A DNA stretch of 64,000 bases from SZUA-430 sp034440355 (GCA_034440355.1 JAWXBY010000054.1:47077-111076), one strand, 5' to 3'. Positions 42,119 to 51,967 are shown, counted from the first letter of the stretch. The notes: generated by a model from the letters alone, not told the origin. Program-made: numbers and translations.

Positions 42119-43478
42119 TTCGCCCCGCATCGAAGAACTTGGTGGGATCACGGACCACATTGTTGAACCAGATCTCATAGTGGAGATGCGGTCCCGTGCT
42201 GCGGCCGGTCGATCCCATCGTAGCGATCTTCTGGCGGAATTGCACCATGTCTCCGGCCTTCACGATAATTGATTGCAAATGGCCATAACGCGTGCGGATG
42301 CCGCGGCCATGATCGATCTCGACCATGTTGCCATATGGGCCGCGCCTCTCGGCCGCCACCACGCGACCTGCCGCAGAAGCAAGCACCGCCGTGCCGAAAT
42401 CGCCTGCCATATCGGCACCGGCATGGAACGCGACACGACCTGTGAAGGGGTCGACGCGGTAACCAAAACCACTGGTTGAGCGATAGAAACCTGTCGCAAT
42501 AGGCGTCACCAGCGGCAAGCGGGACAACGCCGTCGTCAGATTGTCGAGACGGCTGTAGGTCTGCGCAATCTCGGCGAACTGTTTCTCGAACTCGTCGGTC
42601 ACGCCGTCGATCGCCGCGGCCCTGATCTCAGGCAGCAGTGGACCGCCCATGCCGTTTTTGCTGTTCATGCCGACCTGGTTGGCGACTTGATCGACCGGCA
42701 AATCCGTCATCGCCAGAATCCGCTGATAGCGATCGATCTGCGACGTCGCGCCGTCACGCAATTCGCCCAAAAGCGCTACTTGCTGCTTTTGGATATCGCT
42801 CAAACGGTCTTCGAGGTTCGCGATCTTCTTCACGACCGAGTTCTGGGCCAGCGCGCTCTTGCCGGCGCCGGCATCACCCGTCGAGGCGGTCGACGCCGCG
42901 ACCACGCCGATCGTGCTGTCGTTGATCGCCTGCGCCACGCGGCTCTGACGCACGGCGGGCTCCGCCGAGGTGAGCTGCATCATGAGCGTGTTGGCGCCGT
43001 CCCGCGCACCGGCGCGCGCGTAGGATTTGCCAGCGTAACCGTCCATGTACGCCATCTGACGGCGCACTTCGCGCACCTGCTTGTCCATCGCCTGCTTCTG
43101 CATGAGCAGGGCGGTCAGCTGACGGTGCTTTTGTTCGAGATCGCGCGTCGCGTTTTGGAAGCGCTCTTCGGCCAGAACCAGAAGGCCGTTCAATTCGTCA
43201 TACGCCAACTGCATCTGTGAAACGCGGCCCTCATAGGCCGCCTGCATGCTGGCGTAACGCTGATCTTTCGCCGTGATGATTTGTTCTTTGAAGATGACGA
43301 CGACGGAGGCGTAAGCGACCCACAGCATGATCAGCAGGGTCGTGATCGCGACAGTCATCTGGAATGTCGGACTGAATTCGAAGAACTGAACGGAGCCCCG
43401 GCTACGCAAGTAGAACTGACGATGCGGGAACAACCGGTGCGCGAGCACCATGACGCCGCCGAGGGGCGAGGTGGACAT
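42102..43478 (-). CDS. M23/LytM peptidoglycan endopeptidase, membrane-anchored
   Basis: A 458-aa inner membrane protein with a TM helix near 40-62, a long coiled coil (about 70-150 and 215-260), and a C-terminal LytM domain. Zinc ligands are H352 and D356 (FHAGADM) and H433 with catalytic H431 (GPHLHYEIW); RTRYGH supplies another histidine. The complete set argues for an active endopeptidase. Overlaps bactofilin by 17 bp and is expected to be positioned by it. Confidence 0.94.
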   Translation of the reverse strand: MSTSPLGGVMVLAHRLFPHRQFYLRSRGSVQFFEFSPTFQMTVAITTLLIMLWVAYASVVVIFKEQIITAKDQRYASMQAAYEGRVSQMQLAYDELNGLLVLAEERFQNATRDLEQKHRQLTALLMQKQAMDKQVREVRRQMAYMDGYAGKSYARAGARDGANTLMMQLTSAEPAVRQSRVAQAINDSTIGVVAASTASTGDAGAGKSALAQNSVVKKIANLEDRLSDIQKQQVALLGELRDGATSQIDRYQRILAMTDLPVDQVANQVGMNSKNGMGGPLLPEIRAAAIDGVTDEFEKQFAEIAQTYSRLDNLTTALSRLPLVTPIATGFYRSTSGFGYRVDPFTGRVAFHAGADMAGDFGTAVLASAAGRVVAAERRGPYGNMVEIDHGRGIRTRYGHLQSIIVKAGDMVQFRQKIATMGSTGRSTGPHLHYEIWFNNVVRDPTKFFDAGRNVFKG

Positions 43479-43575
43479 GCAACTACCTCAACTGATGTGA
43501 AGCTTGGGATACCCACAGACGCCGTCGGGATGTGAAACGGTGCCTGAGCCCCTTGCCTAACTAGACCCTACCGCA

Positions 43576-43604
43576 ATTGTTACGGATTTGAAGCTTTTCG
43601 CCAA
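43576..43604 (-). promoter_or_regulatory. Possible promoter for the LytM-bactofilin operon
   Basis: On the minus strand TTGGCG (43604-43599), a 17-bp spacer and AACAAT (43581-43576) sit in an unusually AT-rich patch (43570-43645), about 100 bp before the LytM start. Each hexamer matches consensus at about four of six positions. Confidence 0.3.
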
Positions 43605-43648
43605 GCCGCAGAAATTGCAAAATTCTTACAACTTTTTAAGGTTTTCCA

Positions 43649-44119
43649 TCACAGCGACCGGACGGCGGCCAGCACGTCTTCCACGTGTCCTGGAACACGC
43701 ACTTTCCGCCAGATTTTGGCGATCTTTCCCTTGCTATCGATCAGAAAAGTCGAACGGTCGATTCCCATATACTTGCGCCCATACATGCTTTTCTCGACCC
43801 AAGAGCCGTACGATTCGATGGCTTTACCTTCCGGGTCTGATCCCAGCGCCACTTTCAGCTTGTGCTTCACCTTGAAACGGTCGTGGGCGGCCACACTATC
43901 CTTTGAGACCCCGACGACCGGGACGCCGAGCTTTTTGAAAGCGGCGGCTGCGGCGGAGAAATCAATCGCCTCCGTGGTACAACCTGGGGTATCGTCCTTA
44001 GGGTAAAAATACAGGACCAGCGGCTTGCCCGCGAAGTCCTTCAGCGAGACCTTCCCGCCGCCGTCGGTCTCCAGTGTGAAACTGGGCGCCTTGTCCCCCT
44101 CAGCGATTGTCTTGGTCAT
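43649..44119 (-). CDS. bcp: Peroxiredoxin, BCP/PrxQ type
   Basis: A 156-aa thiol peroxidase that reduces hydrogen peroxide and organic peroxides. Peroxidatic Cys C47 lies in YPKDDTPGCTTEAIDF. The usual second cysteine five residues later is absent, so it is the one-cysteine variant, relying on an external thiol. GDKAPSF at the N terminus and STFLIDSKGKIAKIWRKV at the C-terminal half are typical. ATG 44119 fits family length; a frame to 44212 lacks support. Confidence 0.95.
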   Translation of the reverse strand: MTKTIAEGDKAPSFTLETDGGGKVSLKDFAGKPLVLYFYPKDDTPGCTTEAIDFSAAAAAFKKLGVPVVGVSKDSVAAHDRFKVKHKLKVALGSDPEGKAIESYGSWVEKSMYGRKYMGIDRSTFLIDSKGKIAKIWRKVRVPGHVEDVLAAVRSL

Positions 44120-44284
44120 GGCGATGTTCCCGGCGTTGGTTATCGGCTTGAAGCAGTTTTCGATGCGAAATCCAAGAGTTCGCCCTCTTTCCCCTCGGAC
44201 GCGCGGGGGCATGTCATGTTATTTTCCCCGACTGCCTGGGCCTGACTCAGGTGTGGGGCTTACGGCGGTCGCGAGGGTGTTGGT

Positions 44285-47200
44285 TTGATCAGGCGTTCCG
44301 CCAAGGTCGCTGTGCGTGTTGCCGCGGTCGCGATCGTGGCGCTCGTGGTCGTCAGCGCGATCTTCGTCTGGCAGGCGATGAACGGCCCCGTGTCGTTAGG
44401 GCTACTGACGCCGCGCCTCGAAGCGATGATCAATTCCGGCCTGAAGGACATGCAGGTCCGCTTCGGCGACAGCGTGATCGAATGGTCCGAGGGTAAGAAT
44501 CTCGCCTATCTCCAATTCGTCGACGTCGAAGCGCTCGACCTCAACGGCAACGTCATCGCCCGCGTGCCCCGCGCAAAATTGTCGCTGTCGGGGCCGGCGC
44601 TCCTACGCGGTGACGTCGCGCCGACACGAGTCGAACTCGTCGGCGTCAATGCGCTTCTGGTGCGCCGCGCCGACGGCGGCGTGCAGCTCGGCTTCCAAGT
44701 CGCCGACCAAAAACCCGGCACAGGCAAACCGGACGCGCCGTCCGAAGGCGTCATCAAAGCCGTACTCGAAGCGATGCTGACGCCCAAGCCCGACGATATG
44801 CTGTCGCGCTATCTGACGCGCTTCGCCGTCAGCGATGCGAAGCTGACGATCTTCGACGAAGACACGCGCTCATACTGGAACGCCGAAAAAGCGGCACTCA
44901 CCTTCGACCGCAAGACCGACGGCGTCGTCGTCTCCGTCGCAGCGCCCCTGCGTCTCGCCGACAAATCGTCGTGGCTGTTCACCGCGTCGGCCAACTACAC
45001 GAACGGCAGCGACAACGTCGCGCTCCAAGCCGCGTTCAAACCCGTCCGCCTGAGCGTCCTCGCCGCCAGCGGCGCAGGATTGAAGGCGCTCAAGGGCATC
45101 GACATTCCCGTCCAAGGCAACGCGACGTGCAATCTGTCGATGGCGGGCTTGCTTGGGGCCTGCAAGCTGGTGCTCAGCGCTGGCGACGGTCTTCTGCAGC
45201 TGCCCGCGCTGAAGAAAGACCCAATTCACGTGAAGAGCGCGGCGCTCACGGTCGACCTCGATGTGCCCGGCAAGCGCTACACGATCCAGGAGCTGAACTG
45301 GAAGGGCGACACGCTCCGCGGCAATATCTCGGGCGGAGGCGCATTCGCATTCGCGGCCGACGGCGCGCTCGCCAATCTGACGGCCGACTGGACGGCGGAA
45401 AACGTCTTCATCGACGCCCCGATTGTCTTCGACGGCGGCGGCCTGGCGCTTGAGAAAGCGAAATTCCGCGGCACCTTCAACGCTGCGGCAGGGCACTTAA
45501 CGATCGACGAAATCTTGGCTCATCGCGGTGCCTTTCAGTTGACGCTCGCCGGCGAACTTCAAGACAACCCCGTGTCGACCGGCGTCATCTTGAACGGTGG
45601 CTTCAAAGATCTGTCCGTCGCCGACTTGAAACGCTTGTGGCCCCAGGGCGCCGCGCCCGGCGCGCGCGATTGGGTCATGGCGAACGCGCATGAGGGCACG
45701 ATCAACGACGGCACGGTCGCAATCAACATCCCGCCCGGCGCCATCACGGGCGAACGCATCCCCGACGAGATGATGAACATCTCCTTCGCCATGGACGGGA
45801 TGCGCATGACCTATCTCGACGGTCTGCCCGACATGACGAAGGTTAAAGGCTCGGCGACCGTCTTTGGCGACACGTTCAAAGTGCAGCTCACAAGCGGCAC
45901 CATCGGCACCGTCACGCTGAAGGAAGGCTCCTTCACGATCGACCAATTCCATATCCGCGGCGCGCCGGGCACCGTCACCGGATCGTTCAGCGGTCCAACG
46001 CAAGATATCATGGTCCTCCTCGACAAACCGCGTCTTGGCTATCCCACGCGCTACGGGATTAAGCCATCGGACACGGGTGGCAAAGCCGAGGGAAAATTCA
46101 CGTTCGTCATTCCGATGCTGCGCGACGTCAAAACCGAAGACTTAGGGATCGACGTCGAAGCCGAACTGAAGGACGTGCGCCTGCCGATCAACGAGACGCT
46201 CAAGATCACCGGCGGCACGTTCCTTCTGAACCTCAACATGAAGGGCATGAAGGCGCACGGCGCCGTACAGGTGAACACCGCCCCGATGGGCTTCACCTGG
46301 ACGGAAGATTTCACCAACGCGACAAAGATCAGCACCCGCCTCGACGTGACCGCGACCCTGAACGAGGACCAACGCGCGCGCCTCGGCGTCGACCTGCGCC
46401 CATATATCGAAGGAAAGAGCACCGTCATAGCCGCCTTCACCGGCAACGGCGGCAAGATTCAAAACGCCAAGGTCGACGCCAACCTGACCAGTGCGCGGCT
46501 GTCCTCACCCGAACTCGATTGGGCGAAGCCCGAAGACGCCAAGGCGTCGATGAAGGCGATGGTGGTCTTCAAACCGGATGGCTCGGTCGAGATCAACGAC
46601 ATCGACGCGGTCGGGCAGGGCCTCAAAGCACAGGGCCGCCTGGTCGTTGCAGGCGGGCGGATCCGCGAAGCCGATTTCAAGCGCCTGCAACTCGGCGAAC
46701 GAAACGATTTCGCCATCCTGCATAAAATCGCTCCGGACGGCAGCGAGACCATCGACGTGAAGGGCCGCGTGATGGACGCCGGCGGCTTCCTCGGCAGAGA
46801 GGACGGCGAAGAGGGCGTGAAGCCAAAGCAGAAGGAACGCAAAACGCCGATCGCGATCAAGGCCGATCTCGATCTCGCCTACCTGCAAGGTGACGTGTGG
46901 TTTACGGGCGTGAACTTCGCGTACGCCGACGACGGCCAGCGTTTGACGGTGTTCAAGATCGACGCCTCAGCCGACGCCGCCAACGTGCGCGGCGAAATGA
47001 TCCGCGCCTCGGACAACTCGCGGAAACTCAAGCTACAAACCGCCGACGCCGGACGCCTTCTGCGCGCAGCAACAGGCTTCAGAAGTCTCATCGGCGGCGA
47101 CATGTCGTTAAGCGTCGATCTCTCGCCGCTGCCGCCGGCGGGCGCCGCCGCATCAAAAGCGGAGTCCACCTTCGACGGCACGCTGAAGATCGATAACTTC

Positions 47201-47731
47201 AAGATCGTCGATCAACCGTTCTTCGCCCGCCTCTTGTCGGCGGGCTCCTTCACCGGTCTCGACGATCTCCTGCGCGGCGAAGGCATCACCTTCACGCGCA
47301 TGGAGCAGGTGTTCCAAGGCCGAGGCGACGTCATCACCCTGACGAACGGCCGCGCGGCGGGCCCGGCGATCGGCCTGACGACGCAGGGCCTCATCAACCG
47401 CGGCAACGACCGCCTCGACCTCAACGGCACGATCGTTCCGCTCTACGGCCTGAACAGCATGTTCGAGGACATCCCGCTTCTCGGCGATATTCTGAATTCG
47501 CGCAAAGGCGAGGGCATCTTCGGCGTGACCTACGGCATCACCGGCGAAGTCGACGAACTGCGCGTCGCCGTGAATCCCGTGTCGATGCTGGCCCCGGGCT
47601 TCTTGCGAAAACTCTTCCAAATGGGCCCGACCCCGCAAGCCGCCGCGCCCATGCCCGCGCCGATGCCCGCGCAAAAGCCGGAAGCACAGAACGCAGCCCA
47701 GCCCGCACTCCAGCCGACGAAGACGAATTAA
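44285..47731 (+). CDS. AsmA/YhdP-like protein (DUF3971 and AsmA_2 domains)
   Basis: An 1148-aa bridge-like lipid-transfer candidate. An N-terminal TM helix (8-30) anchors it in the inner membrane; the long periplasmic part is beta-rich, with DUF3971-type repeats in the middle and an AsmA-like C-terminal domain (about 950-1100: VFQGRGDVITLTNGRAAGPAIGLTTQGLINRGNDRLDLNGTIVP split here as recognised blocks). YhdP in E. coli moves phospholipids to the outer membrane with TamB and YdbH. The start seems to be TTG 44285, with GAGGG 8 nt upstream. The last 4 bp overlap tyrS. Confidence 0.88.
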   Translation: MIRRSAKVAVRVAAVAIVALVVVSAIFVWQAMNGPVSLGLLTPRLEAMINSGLKDMQVRFGDSVIEWSEGKNLAYLQFVDVEALDLNGNVIARVPRAKLSLSGPALLRGDVAPTRVELVGVNALLVRRADGGVQLGFQVADQKPGTGKPDAPSEGVIKAVLEAMLTPKPDDMLSRYLTRFAVSDAKLTIFDEDTRSYWNAEKAALTFDRKTDGVVVSVAAPLRLADKSSWLFTASANYTNGSDNVALQAAFKPVRLSVLAASGAGLKALKGIDIPVQGNATCNLSMAGLLGACKLVLSAGDGLLQLPALKKDPIHVKSAALTVDLDVPGKRYTIQELNWKGDTLRGNISGGGAFAFAADGALANLTADWTAENVFIDAPIVFDGGGLALEKAKFRGTFNAAAGHLTIDEILAHRGAFQLTLAGELQDNPVSTGVILNGGFKDLSVADLKRLWPQGAAPGARDWVMANAHEGTINDGTVAINIPPGAITGERIPDEMMNISFAMDGMRMTYLDGLPDMTKVKGSATVFGDTFKVQLTSGTIGTVTLKEGSFTIDQFHIRGAPGTVTGSFSGPTQDIMVLLDKPRLGYPTRYGIKPSDTGGKAEGKFTFVIPMLRDVKTEDLGIDVEAELKDVRLPINETLKITGGTFLLNLNMKGMKAHGAVQVNTAPMGFTWTEDFTNATKISTRLDVTATLNEDQRARLGVDLRPYIEGKSTVIAAFTGNGGKIQNAKVDANLTSARLSSPELDWAKPEDAKASMKAMVVFKPDGSVEINDIDAVGQGLKAQGRLVVAGGRIREADFKRLQLGERNDFAILHKIAPDGSETIDVKGRVMDAGGFLGREDGEEGVKPKQKERKTPIAIKADLDLAYLQGDVWFTGVNFAYADDGQRLTVFKIDASADAANVRGEMIRASDNSRKLKLQTADAGRLLRAATGFRSLIGGDMSLSVDLSPLPPAGAAASKAESTFDGTLKIDNFKIVDQPFFARLLSAGSFTGLDDLLRGEGITFTRMEQVFQGRGDVITLTNGRAAGPAIGLTTQGLINRGNDRLDLNGTIVPLYGLNSMFEDIPLLGDILNSRKGEGIFGVTYGITGEVDELRVAVNPVSMLAPGFLRKLFQMGPTPQAAAPMPAPMPAQKPEAQNAAQPALQPTKTN

Positions 47732-48978
47732 ACCGGTTTCAGCAGTACGTGCTTCTTCTTGCCGAGCGACAGCTTGATCACGCCTTCGCGGAGGTGTTCC
47801 GCGCGCAACAGCAATTTCTCGTCCGCCACCGCCTCATCGTTCACGCGCAAACCGCCGCCGGCAATCTGCCGCCGCGCATCGCCATTCGATGACGTAAGCC
47901 CCGCGCGCGTAAACGCGCCGAGGACGCCCAGACCGCTCGCGAGATCGCTGTTCGCAATCTCAACCGTCGGCAAATCCGCCGACATGCCGCCGCCTTCGAA
48001 CGTCTGCCGCGAAGTCTCAGCCGCACGCTCCGCTTCCGCGCGGCCGTGACACATGGCGGTGACTTCGTTCGCCAACACCTTCTTCGCGTCGTTCAACTCA
48101 GCGCCTCTAAGCGCCTCAAGCCGTTCGATCTCCGCAATCGGCAAGTCGGTGAAGATGCGCAAGAAGCGCCCGACGTCTGCGTCTTCCGAATTGCGCCAGT
48201 ACTGCCAGAAATCGTACGGGCTCAGCATATCCGCCGACAGCCAAATCGCGCCCGACACGCTCTTCCCCATTTTCGCGCCCGACGACGTGGTGATCAGCGG
48301 CGACGTCAAACCGAACAACTCCACGCCGTCGGTGCGCCGTGCGAGATCCATGCCCGAGACGATATTGCCCCACTGGTCCGACCCACCCATCTGCAAACGG
48401 CAGCCATAGCGGCGGAACAGCTCGACGAAATCGTACGACTGCAAAATCATGTAGTTGAATTCGAGGAACGTCAGCGGCTGCTCACGGTCGAGCCTAAGCT
48501 TCACGCTATCCATCGCCACCATGCGGTTGATCGTGAAGTGCCGCCCGATCTCGCGCAGGAACGGAATGTACTCGAGCTTGTCGAGCCACTCCGCATTGTC
48601 GACCATGATCGCGTCCGTCGGCCCGTCGCCGAACGTCAGATAGCGGCGAAAGATCTCCTTGAACCGCTCCTTGTTCGCTTCGATCTTCGCGTCGTCGAGC
48701 AACTGGCGCGACTCGTCCTTGCCTGAAGGATCGCCGATCTTGGTCGTGCCGCCGCCGACCACGACGATCGGCCGATGCCCCATCCGTTGCAGCACGCGCA
48801 ATCGCATGATCTGCGTCAGGTTGCCGATATGCATAGACGGCGCGGTGCAATCGAAGCCGATATAACCGACGACAGGCCCAGCCGACAGCAGCGCATCGAG
48901 CCCATCCGGGTTCGTGCATTGATGAAAATGTCCGCGCGCGGCGAACTCTGTCAGGAAGGGAGAGCGGAACGCGCTCAT
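47728..48978 (-). CDS. tyrS: Tyrosyl-tRNA synthetase
   Basis: A 416-aa class I synthetase. The HIGH motif is H50-IGN in SMHIGNL and the KMSKS loop reads K236-MGKS; DQWGNIVSG binds tyrosine/ATP. A C-terminal S4 RNA-binding domain (RQIAGGGLRVNDEAV) is present. Divergent from anmK with a 54-bp gap and convergent with the YhdP-like gene. This tyrS type (KMGKS) is normal for alphaproteobacteria. Confidence 0.97.
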   Translation of the reverse strand: MSAFRSPFLTEFAARGHFHQCTNPDGLDALLSAGPVVGYIGFDCTAPSMHIGNLTQIMRLRVLQRMGHRPIVVVGGGTTKIGDPSGKDESRQLLDDAKIEANKERFKEIFRRYLTFGDGPTDAIMVDNAEWLDKLEYIPFLREIGRHFTINRMVAMDSVKLRLDREQPLTFLEFNYMILQSYDFVELFRRYGCRLQMGGSDQWGNIVSGMDLARRTDGVELFGLTSPLITTSSGAKMGKSVSGAIWLSADMLSPYDFWQYWRNSEDADVGRFLRIFTDLPIAEIERLEALRGAELNDAKKVLANEVTAMCHGRAEAERAAETSRQTFEGGGMSADLPTVEIANSDLASGLGVLGAFTRAGLTSSNGDARRQIAGGGLRVNDEAVADEKLLLRAEHLREGVIKLSLGKKKHVLLKPV

Positions 48979-49032
48979 CGTCTATATAGATCCTTGTGGA
49001 TTCGACTAACGGGGCCGGGTGTGTAGCACGAA

Positions 49033-50139
49033 ATGGCGCGCGTCCTGAAGGCTATAGGTCTGATGAGCGGCACGTCGATGGACGGCATCGACGCCGCCAT
49101 CCTCGACACCGACGGCGAACGCATCGCCGCCTTCGGCCCCGCGCGCTTTGAGCCGTACAGCGCCGATATGCGCGCGCGCCTGCGCGAAGCCATCGACCGT
49201 GCCGCCACGATGCCGCTCAGCGGCCCATTGCCCGCCGACATCGAAGCGTTGGAGCGCGAATTGACGCAGGCACACGCCCGCGCCGTGACGGCGCTCCTCA
49301 TGGAAGCCGGCCTCACGCCCAACGACATCGACGTGGTCGGCTTCCACGGCCAGACACTGGTCCATCGCCCGCAGCATCGCATGACGCTGCAAATCGGCTC
49401 CGGCCCGCGCCTCGCACAAGCGACCGGCATCGACGTCGTGAACGACTTCCGCACCGCCGATGTGCGCGCTGGCGGGCAGGGCGCACCGCTCGTGCCGATC
49501 TACCACGCAGCGCTCGCAGCAGATCGCGCACCTGTCGCCGTACTTAACATCGGCGGCGTCGCGAACGTCACGTTCGTCGGGCGCGGCGGCGAACTGATCG
49601 CATTCGACACCGGACCGGGCAACGCACCCATCGACGACTGGGCGCTGAAACACACCGGCCAACCCATCGACAAAGACGGCGCGCTCGCCGCCAAAGGCCG
49701 CGTCAACGAAAACGTCGTCGCGCATCTTTTAGAGCATGCGTATTTCGCAAAACCCGCCCCGAAGTCGCTCGATCGCATGGACTTCGCGCTCGACATGGCA
49801 CGCAACCTGACGCCCGAGGACGGCGCGGCAACGCTAACCGCCTTCACCGCGCGAGCCATCGCCAAGGCTCGAGCGCATCTGCCGCGACCACCGCAGGCAT
49901 GGATCGTCTGCGGCGGCGGCCGCCTGAACCCGACGCTGATGCGCGAACTCCGCACGGCCTTGGACGGCGCGACGGTGCTGACGGCTGAAGACGCCGGCTG
50001 GCGCGGCGACTTCATCGAGGCCGAAGCCACCGCCTACCTCGCCGTCCGCTCGCTCCGCGGCCTGCCGATCAGTTTCCCGCTGACGACCGGCGTCCCTCGC
50101 CCCATGGCGGGCGGCGCGCTGCACAACGGTCGCCGTTAA
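49033..50139 (+). CDS. anmK: Anhydro-N-acetylmuramic acid kinase
   Basis: A 368-aa sugar kinase that phosphorylates and opens 1,6-anhydroMurNAc to MurNAc 6-phosphate in peptidoglycan recycling. Recognised by AIGLMSGTSMDGIDAAIL, VGFHGQTLVHRP, GGVANVTFV, DTGPGNAPIDDW and CGGGRLNPTLM. Divergently transcribed from tyrS, as in many alphaproteobacteria. Confidence 0.96.
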   Translation: MARVLKAIGLMSGTSMDGIDAAILDTDGERIAAFGPARFEPYSADMRARLREAIDRAATMPLSGPLPADIEALERELTQAHARAVTALLMEAGLTPNDIDVVGFHGQTLVHRPQHRMTLQIGSGPRLAQATGIDVVNDFRTADVRAGGQGAPLVPIYHAALAADRAPVAVLNIGGVANVTFVGRGGELIAFDTGPGNAPIDDWALKHTGQPIDKDGALAAKGRVNENVVAHLLEHAYFAKPAPKSLDRMDFALDMARNLTPEDGAATLTAFTARAIAKARAHLPRPPQAWIVCGGGRLNPTLMRELRTALDGATVLTAEDAGWRGDFIEAEATAYLAVRSLRGLPISFPLTTGVPRPMAGGALHNGRR

Positions 50140-50226
50140 GGATAGGGCCAGTCCGCCGGTCGTTTTCTGTTCCACCGTGTCCGCCGAAGATGAAAGGATG
50201 CGCCCCGGGGAACGTGCGGGACACAG

Positions 50227-51102
50227 ATGTTTGGGCTCGACTGGGTAGCCATCATCGCGACAGGCATCGGCGGCGCAGTGGGCGGCGCGATCGGCGCGTT
50301 GATCGCAAGCTATTCGAGGTCGGGCATCATCAAGGCGATGCTGATCGTTGCGCCCATCGTGTTCGGCGCGCGCTTGGGGCCGGCCTTCATCCAACCGGAA
50401 CTCGAGAAGGCGGTCGGTCCGCAAGTCAGAACCGTTCAGTTCGACGCCGTGTACGAATCCGAAATTCGTCCCGACATCGTGAAGCAGGCGTCGCTGGCGC
50501 GCATCTTCAAAGACGACCCGAAGATCGAAGAGGCGTTCAAAGGCGAATTGCGCAAAGCGTATCAGGCAGGCGGCGCGAAAGGCGCGTTCGAAGCAGCCGC
50601 CGGCATCGGCGCGCGCACGCTGGGCGACACCTTCATCCGCTACATGCCCCGCGCCCGCACTGAAGATCTCCTGGGCTACACGAAGGCCATGGCCTCGATC
50701 CTGGAAAACCTCAGAGACAAAGACCCCGAAGCCTGCGTCCTCATGCTCTTCGGCACGAAGCACGGTCAGACCCTCTCGACGTCGCGCCTGAAAGCAGCGA
50801 TCGGCGACCATGGCATGAAAAGCATGCTCGCCATCAACAACGACGTGGTCGCCAACGCCGGTGAAACGCCCGTCGAATTCGACAAGACGCGCGGCGAGGC
50901 GCTAACCACCGAAGTCGCGCAACGCCATGCCGGCCTGCTGACGGAACAATCGGCCGAGGTCGCTACGGGCTCGCGCCTGCACACGAGCCGCGAGGAAGCG
51001 CACGCCGCGTGCTCATTCTCGACGGCGCTCTTCGTCGACATCGTGGCGCTACCGCCGGACGACGCCGAAACGGTGCTCCGCTACATGTTCCACGCGGGGT
51101 AA
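50227..51102 (+). CDS. Membrane-anchored protein of unknown function
   Basis: A 291-aa protein that I do not recognise. Two hydrophobic segments lie at about 6-28 (WVAIIATGIGGAVGGAIGAL, Gly-zipper-like) and 38-56 (AMLIVAPIVFGARLGPAF). The rest is a soluble, mostly helical, charged domain with four scattered cysteines' worth or fewer (CVLM, ACSF). No catalytic motif is apparent. It is monocistronic after anmK, followed by a palindromic repeat. Confidence 0.75.
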   Translation: MFGLDWVAIIATGIGGAVGGAIGALIASYSRSGIIKAMLIVAPIVFGARLGPAFIQPELEKAVGPQVRTVQFDAVYESEIRPDIVKQASLARIFKDDPKIEEAFKGELRKAYQAGGAKGAFEAAAGIGARTLGDTFIRYMPRARTEDLLGYTKAMASILENLRDKDPEACVLMLFGTKHGQTLSTSRLKAAIGDHGMKSMLAINNDVVANAGETPVEFDKTRGEALTTEVAQRHAGLLTEQSAEVATGSRLHTSREEAHAACSFSTALFVDIVALPPDDAETVLRYMFHAG

Positions 51103-51136
51103 CGACGTCCGGTTCAGTGTTGCAGAACTCTATTGT

Positions 51137-51294
51137 CCGTCATGGCCGGGGCTTGACCCGGCCACCCGGTGGCCGCGCGTCTGCGCGGCCGAGCGAAACT
51201 CTCAAAGCCGCAAATTCATTGACGATGACGTCGCGTTTCTGGGCGCGCACGGACGTGCGCGCACTGGCTGGCCGGCTCAAGGCCGGCCATGACG
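51137..51294. repeat. Compound palindromic intergenic repeat (REP/BIME- or MITE-like)
   Basis: The outer arms CGTCATGGCCGG (from 51138) and CCGGCCATGACG (ending 51294) form terminal inverted repeats of about 28 bp with a few mismatches. Inside are two perfect 8-bp hairpins: GGCCGCGC/GCGCGGCC (51171-51190) and GCGCGCAC/GTGCGCGC (51243-51262). It lies between convergent genes, may act as a bidirectional terminator, and resembles repeats scattered through alphaproteobacterial genomes. Only one copy is in the window. Confidence 0.75.
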
Positions 51295-51310
51295 AGTTGA
51301 GGGCTAGAAG

Positions 51311-51967
51311 CTAACCAGCCTCCGCAACGGGCGGCATCCGCATGTCGAGATAGTCTTCGACCGACTTCACCAGATCCGTGACGTTCTGATCGAAGAAGTG
51401 GTTCGCACCCTCGATCTTCACCTGCGTGATCTTGATCCCGCGCTGCGCGTTCAAGCGATCGACGAGCTTCTGCACGTCCGCTTCCGGCGACACCTGATCG
51501 TTGCGCCCGTGCACGATCAAACCCGAGGCGGGGCAGGGAGCTAGGAACGTGAAGTCATATATGTTCGCCGGCGGCGCGACCGAAATGAACGCGTGAATCT
51601 CCGGACGCCGCATCAACAGCTGCATCCCGATCCACGCACCGAACGAAAACCCGGCGACCCAGCACGTCTGCGCGCCCGGGTTCATCATCTGAAGCCAATC
51701 GAGCGCCGCCGCAGCATCTGACAACTCGCCGATCCCGCCGTCGAAAATGCCTTGGCTGCGGCCGACGCCGCGGAAATTGAACCGCAGAACCGAACAGCCC
51801 CGCCGCTGGAAGCAATAGAACAGCTCGTAAGCCACCCGATTGTTCATCGTCCCGCCATGCTGCGGGTGCGGGTGCAAGATCAGCGCGATCGGCGCCGACT
51901 TGTGTTTCTGGTGCTGGTACTTTCCTTCCAGCCGCCCTGAGGGGCCGGCGAAGATCACGTCAGGCAT
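51311..51967 (-). CDS. Alpha/beta hydrolase (dienelactone hydrolase-like)
   Basis: A 218-aa cytoplasmic hydrolase. Nucleophile S108 in GFSFGAW, acid D in HGRNDQVSPE, and H in GANHFF form the triad. HPHPQHGGTMNNRV and RFNFRGVGRSQG are typical of the YtrA/PA2218-like serine hydrolase clan. Substrate unknown. Stands alone between the repeat and the suf promoter. Confidence 0.88.
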   Translation of the reverse strand: MPDVIFAGPSGRLEGKYQHQKHKSAPIALILHPHPQHGGTMNNRVAYELFYCFQRRGCSVLRFNFRGVGRSQGIFDGGIGELSDAAAALDWLQMMNPGAQTCWVAGFSFGAWIGMQLLMRRPEIHAFISVAPPANIYDFTFLAPCPASGLIVHGRNDQVSPEADVQKLVDRLNAQRGIKITQVKIEGANHFFDQNVTDLVKSVEDYLDMRMPPVAEAG

